Origin: Gammaproteobacteria bacterium
Lineage (GTDB): Bacteria; Pseudomonadota; Gammaproteobacteria; DSM-16500
Length of the DNA: 33,692 bases
Assembly (NCBI GenBank): GCA_027459575.1
Contig: DAIDIB010000005.1
Location: forward strand, 6,935 to 40,626
Reading direction: 5' to 3'
Each line of letters opens with the position of its first letter. The stretch's first letter is position 1. Positions 33,003 through 33,692 of this stretch are shown in pieces. The notes under the pieces are model-generated. The model was given only the letters and a program-made list of their open reading frames with translations, did no database searches and had not been told where the DNA came from. Both the position numbers and the translations under genes were made by a program.

Positions 33003-33692
33003 TTACAAATCATCGAAAAATGATGCCATTTTCTCTTTATCTTTTCTAATTTCTCTCATGTGCCTCTTAGTTTTATCACGCAGCTCATTTTTATCTATTG
33101 CCATCGATCCGTCTAGTTTTTTTGTCTTCAGAAATCGCTAGCATTTTTCCGTTGGGTTAAGCTCGGGTGAGTATGGGGGTAAAATTTCTATTTTGAGAGT
33201 TTTTTTATTTTCCTTCTCGAAATTTTTTACGATTTTCGCTGTATGCGTAGGAGCACCATCAACTATAACAATAATAAATCTATCGGAGGACTGCTTCATT
33301 AATTTTTTTAAAAATCGAATAAATATTTTTGCTGCAAACCTCTCTTTCTCTTTCGTCAATTCAAAACATAACCTGCCTTGTTGATTAACAGCTGCAGTTA
33401 TGCCAATATTTTGTCCGCGTTTTCCTGAGACGCGAACAGTGGGCTTCTTGCCCGGATAAGCCCAAGTTTTTCCTATATAAGGAATCAATGAGATAATGGA
33501 TTCATCTGCATAAAATAATAAAGCACGCTTCTTTTTGGCTATTTTTAGGATTTTTGGGAATCGCTCATTTTTCCACTTTCGTAATTCTTTTGAGTCTTGT
33601 TCTAAAGCTTTTCTTTCTGGAAATGTAACTACTCGCACCCCTCATCCAACTATTTCACCTGCAAGTGCCATCTGAATTGCAATTAATGGATT
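33003..33692 (-). pseudogene. IS630-family transposase remnant with amber codon, runs off the window
   Basis: The ORF at 33138-33638 shows the DDE_3 core: LLFYADES (first Asp), GKTWAYPGKKPTVRVSGKRG, IIVIVDGAPTHTA (second Asp) and ILPPYSPELNPTE (Glu). The frame then hits TAG at 33138 and continues as RFLKTKKLDGSM to a TAA at 33003. TAG replaces the Trp usual in NPTE-x-x-W. An in-frame TGA also lies just upstream of residue 1 (near 33642), and the N-terminal helix-turn-helix region is beyond or damaged at the window edge. This copy is probably inactive. Confidence 0.78.

Noticed and set aside
1-33692. CRISPR arrays, tRNA or rRNA genes
   Set aside because: I saw no regularly spaced direct repeats and no cloverleaf or rRNA-like segments on reading. 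Small RNAs cannot be excluded without covariance searches.
32662-33692. TAG reassigned to Trp (alternative code)
   Set aside because: TAG serves as a normal stop at the end of the SDR gene at 7730 and the phosphatase at 25294; transposase decay explains the data more simply.

Overview
The window is a chromosomal stretch from a Gram-negative bacterium, most probably a gammaproteobacterium. Support for this is a glutathione-type glyoxalase II, an outer-membrane beta-barrel with signal peptide, REP-like palindromes built on a GTAGCCCGGATGAG arm, and a eukaryotic-type kinase remnant of the kind common in Legionellales and other host-associated lineages. The order-level placement is inference. Nearly everything between 6 and 32.6 kb is a large surface-glycan (O-antigen or capsule-like) locus.

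Layout. 1-1274 (+): the tail of an RfbH/DegT-type PLP dehydrase and an NAD-dependent sugar epimerase, closed by a REP-like hairpin. 1.3-3.5 kb (-): a two-gene unit of an outer-membrane beta-barrel and a secreted Kelch-like propeller protein. 3.6-4.1 kb (-): a decayed Ser/Thr kinase with only its C-lobe. 4.2-5.7 kb (-): an AbrB/PIN toxin-antitoxin pair with a good promoter and a palindromic operator, overlapping gloB. Then a DUF2061 membrane protein. 6.0-9.0 kb (+): an SDR epimerase, an SDR reductase and a glycosyltransferase-like protein. 16.7-9.0 kb (-): a very compact seven-gene operon (CMAH-like metallo-beta-lactamase, FemAB-like acyltransferase, beta-propeller glycosidase-like protein, PhyH dioxygenase, GT41/SPINDLY glycosyltransferase, WbqC, DegT aminotransferase). 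16.8-18.0 kb (+): a methyltransferase and a GNAT. 26.4-17.9 kb (-): a SIS isomerase, a GmhB-like phosphatase, a transaldolase, two GT-C membrane glucosyltransferase-like proteins, a second PhyH, an FkbM methyltransferase and a second copy of the 7.7-kb glycosyltransferase family. 28.4-26.6 kb (-): a polytopic GT-C enzyme and a 57-aa membrane microprotein missing from the ORF track. 28.5-32.6 kb (+): a third GT-C paralogue, a VTT/TVP38 membrane protein, a GT2 glycosyltransferase and a Rieske protein. 32.6-33.7 kb: IS3 and IS630 transposase remnants, each broken by an amber codon where Trp is expected.

How it works together (inference). Nucleotide-sugar enzymes (RfbH-like, epimerases, SDR, DegT, SIS/HAD/transaldolase) make unusual deoxy-, amino- or heptose-type sugars. 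Soluble and GT-C transferases assemble and decorate a glycan. FkbM, a second methyltransferase, acyltransferases and three O2-dependent oxidation activities (two PhyH and a possible split CMAH-like Rieske/MBL pair) modify it.

The most interesting observation is that the two halves of a CMP-Neu5Ac-hydroxylase (CMAH)-like enzyme appear as separate genes about 15 kb apart on opposite strands. The Rieske half is joined to an N-terminal domain of about 215 residues that I do not recognise.
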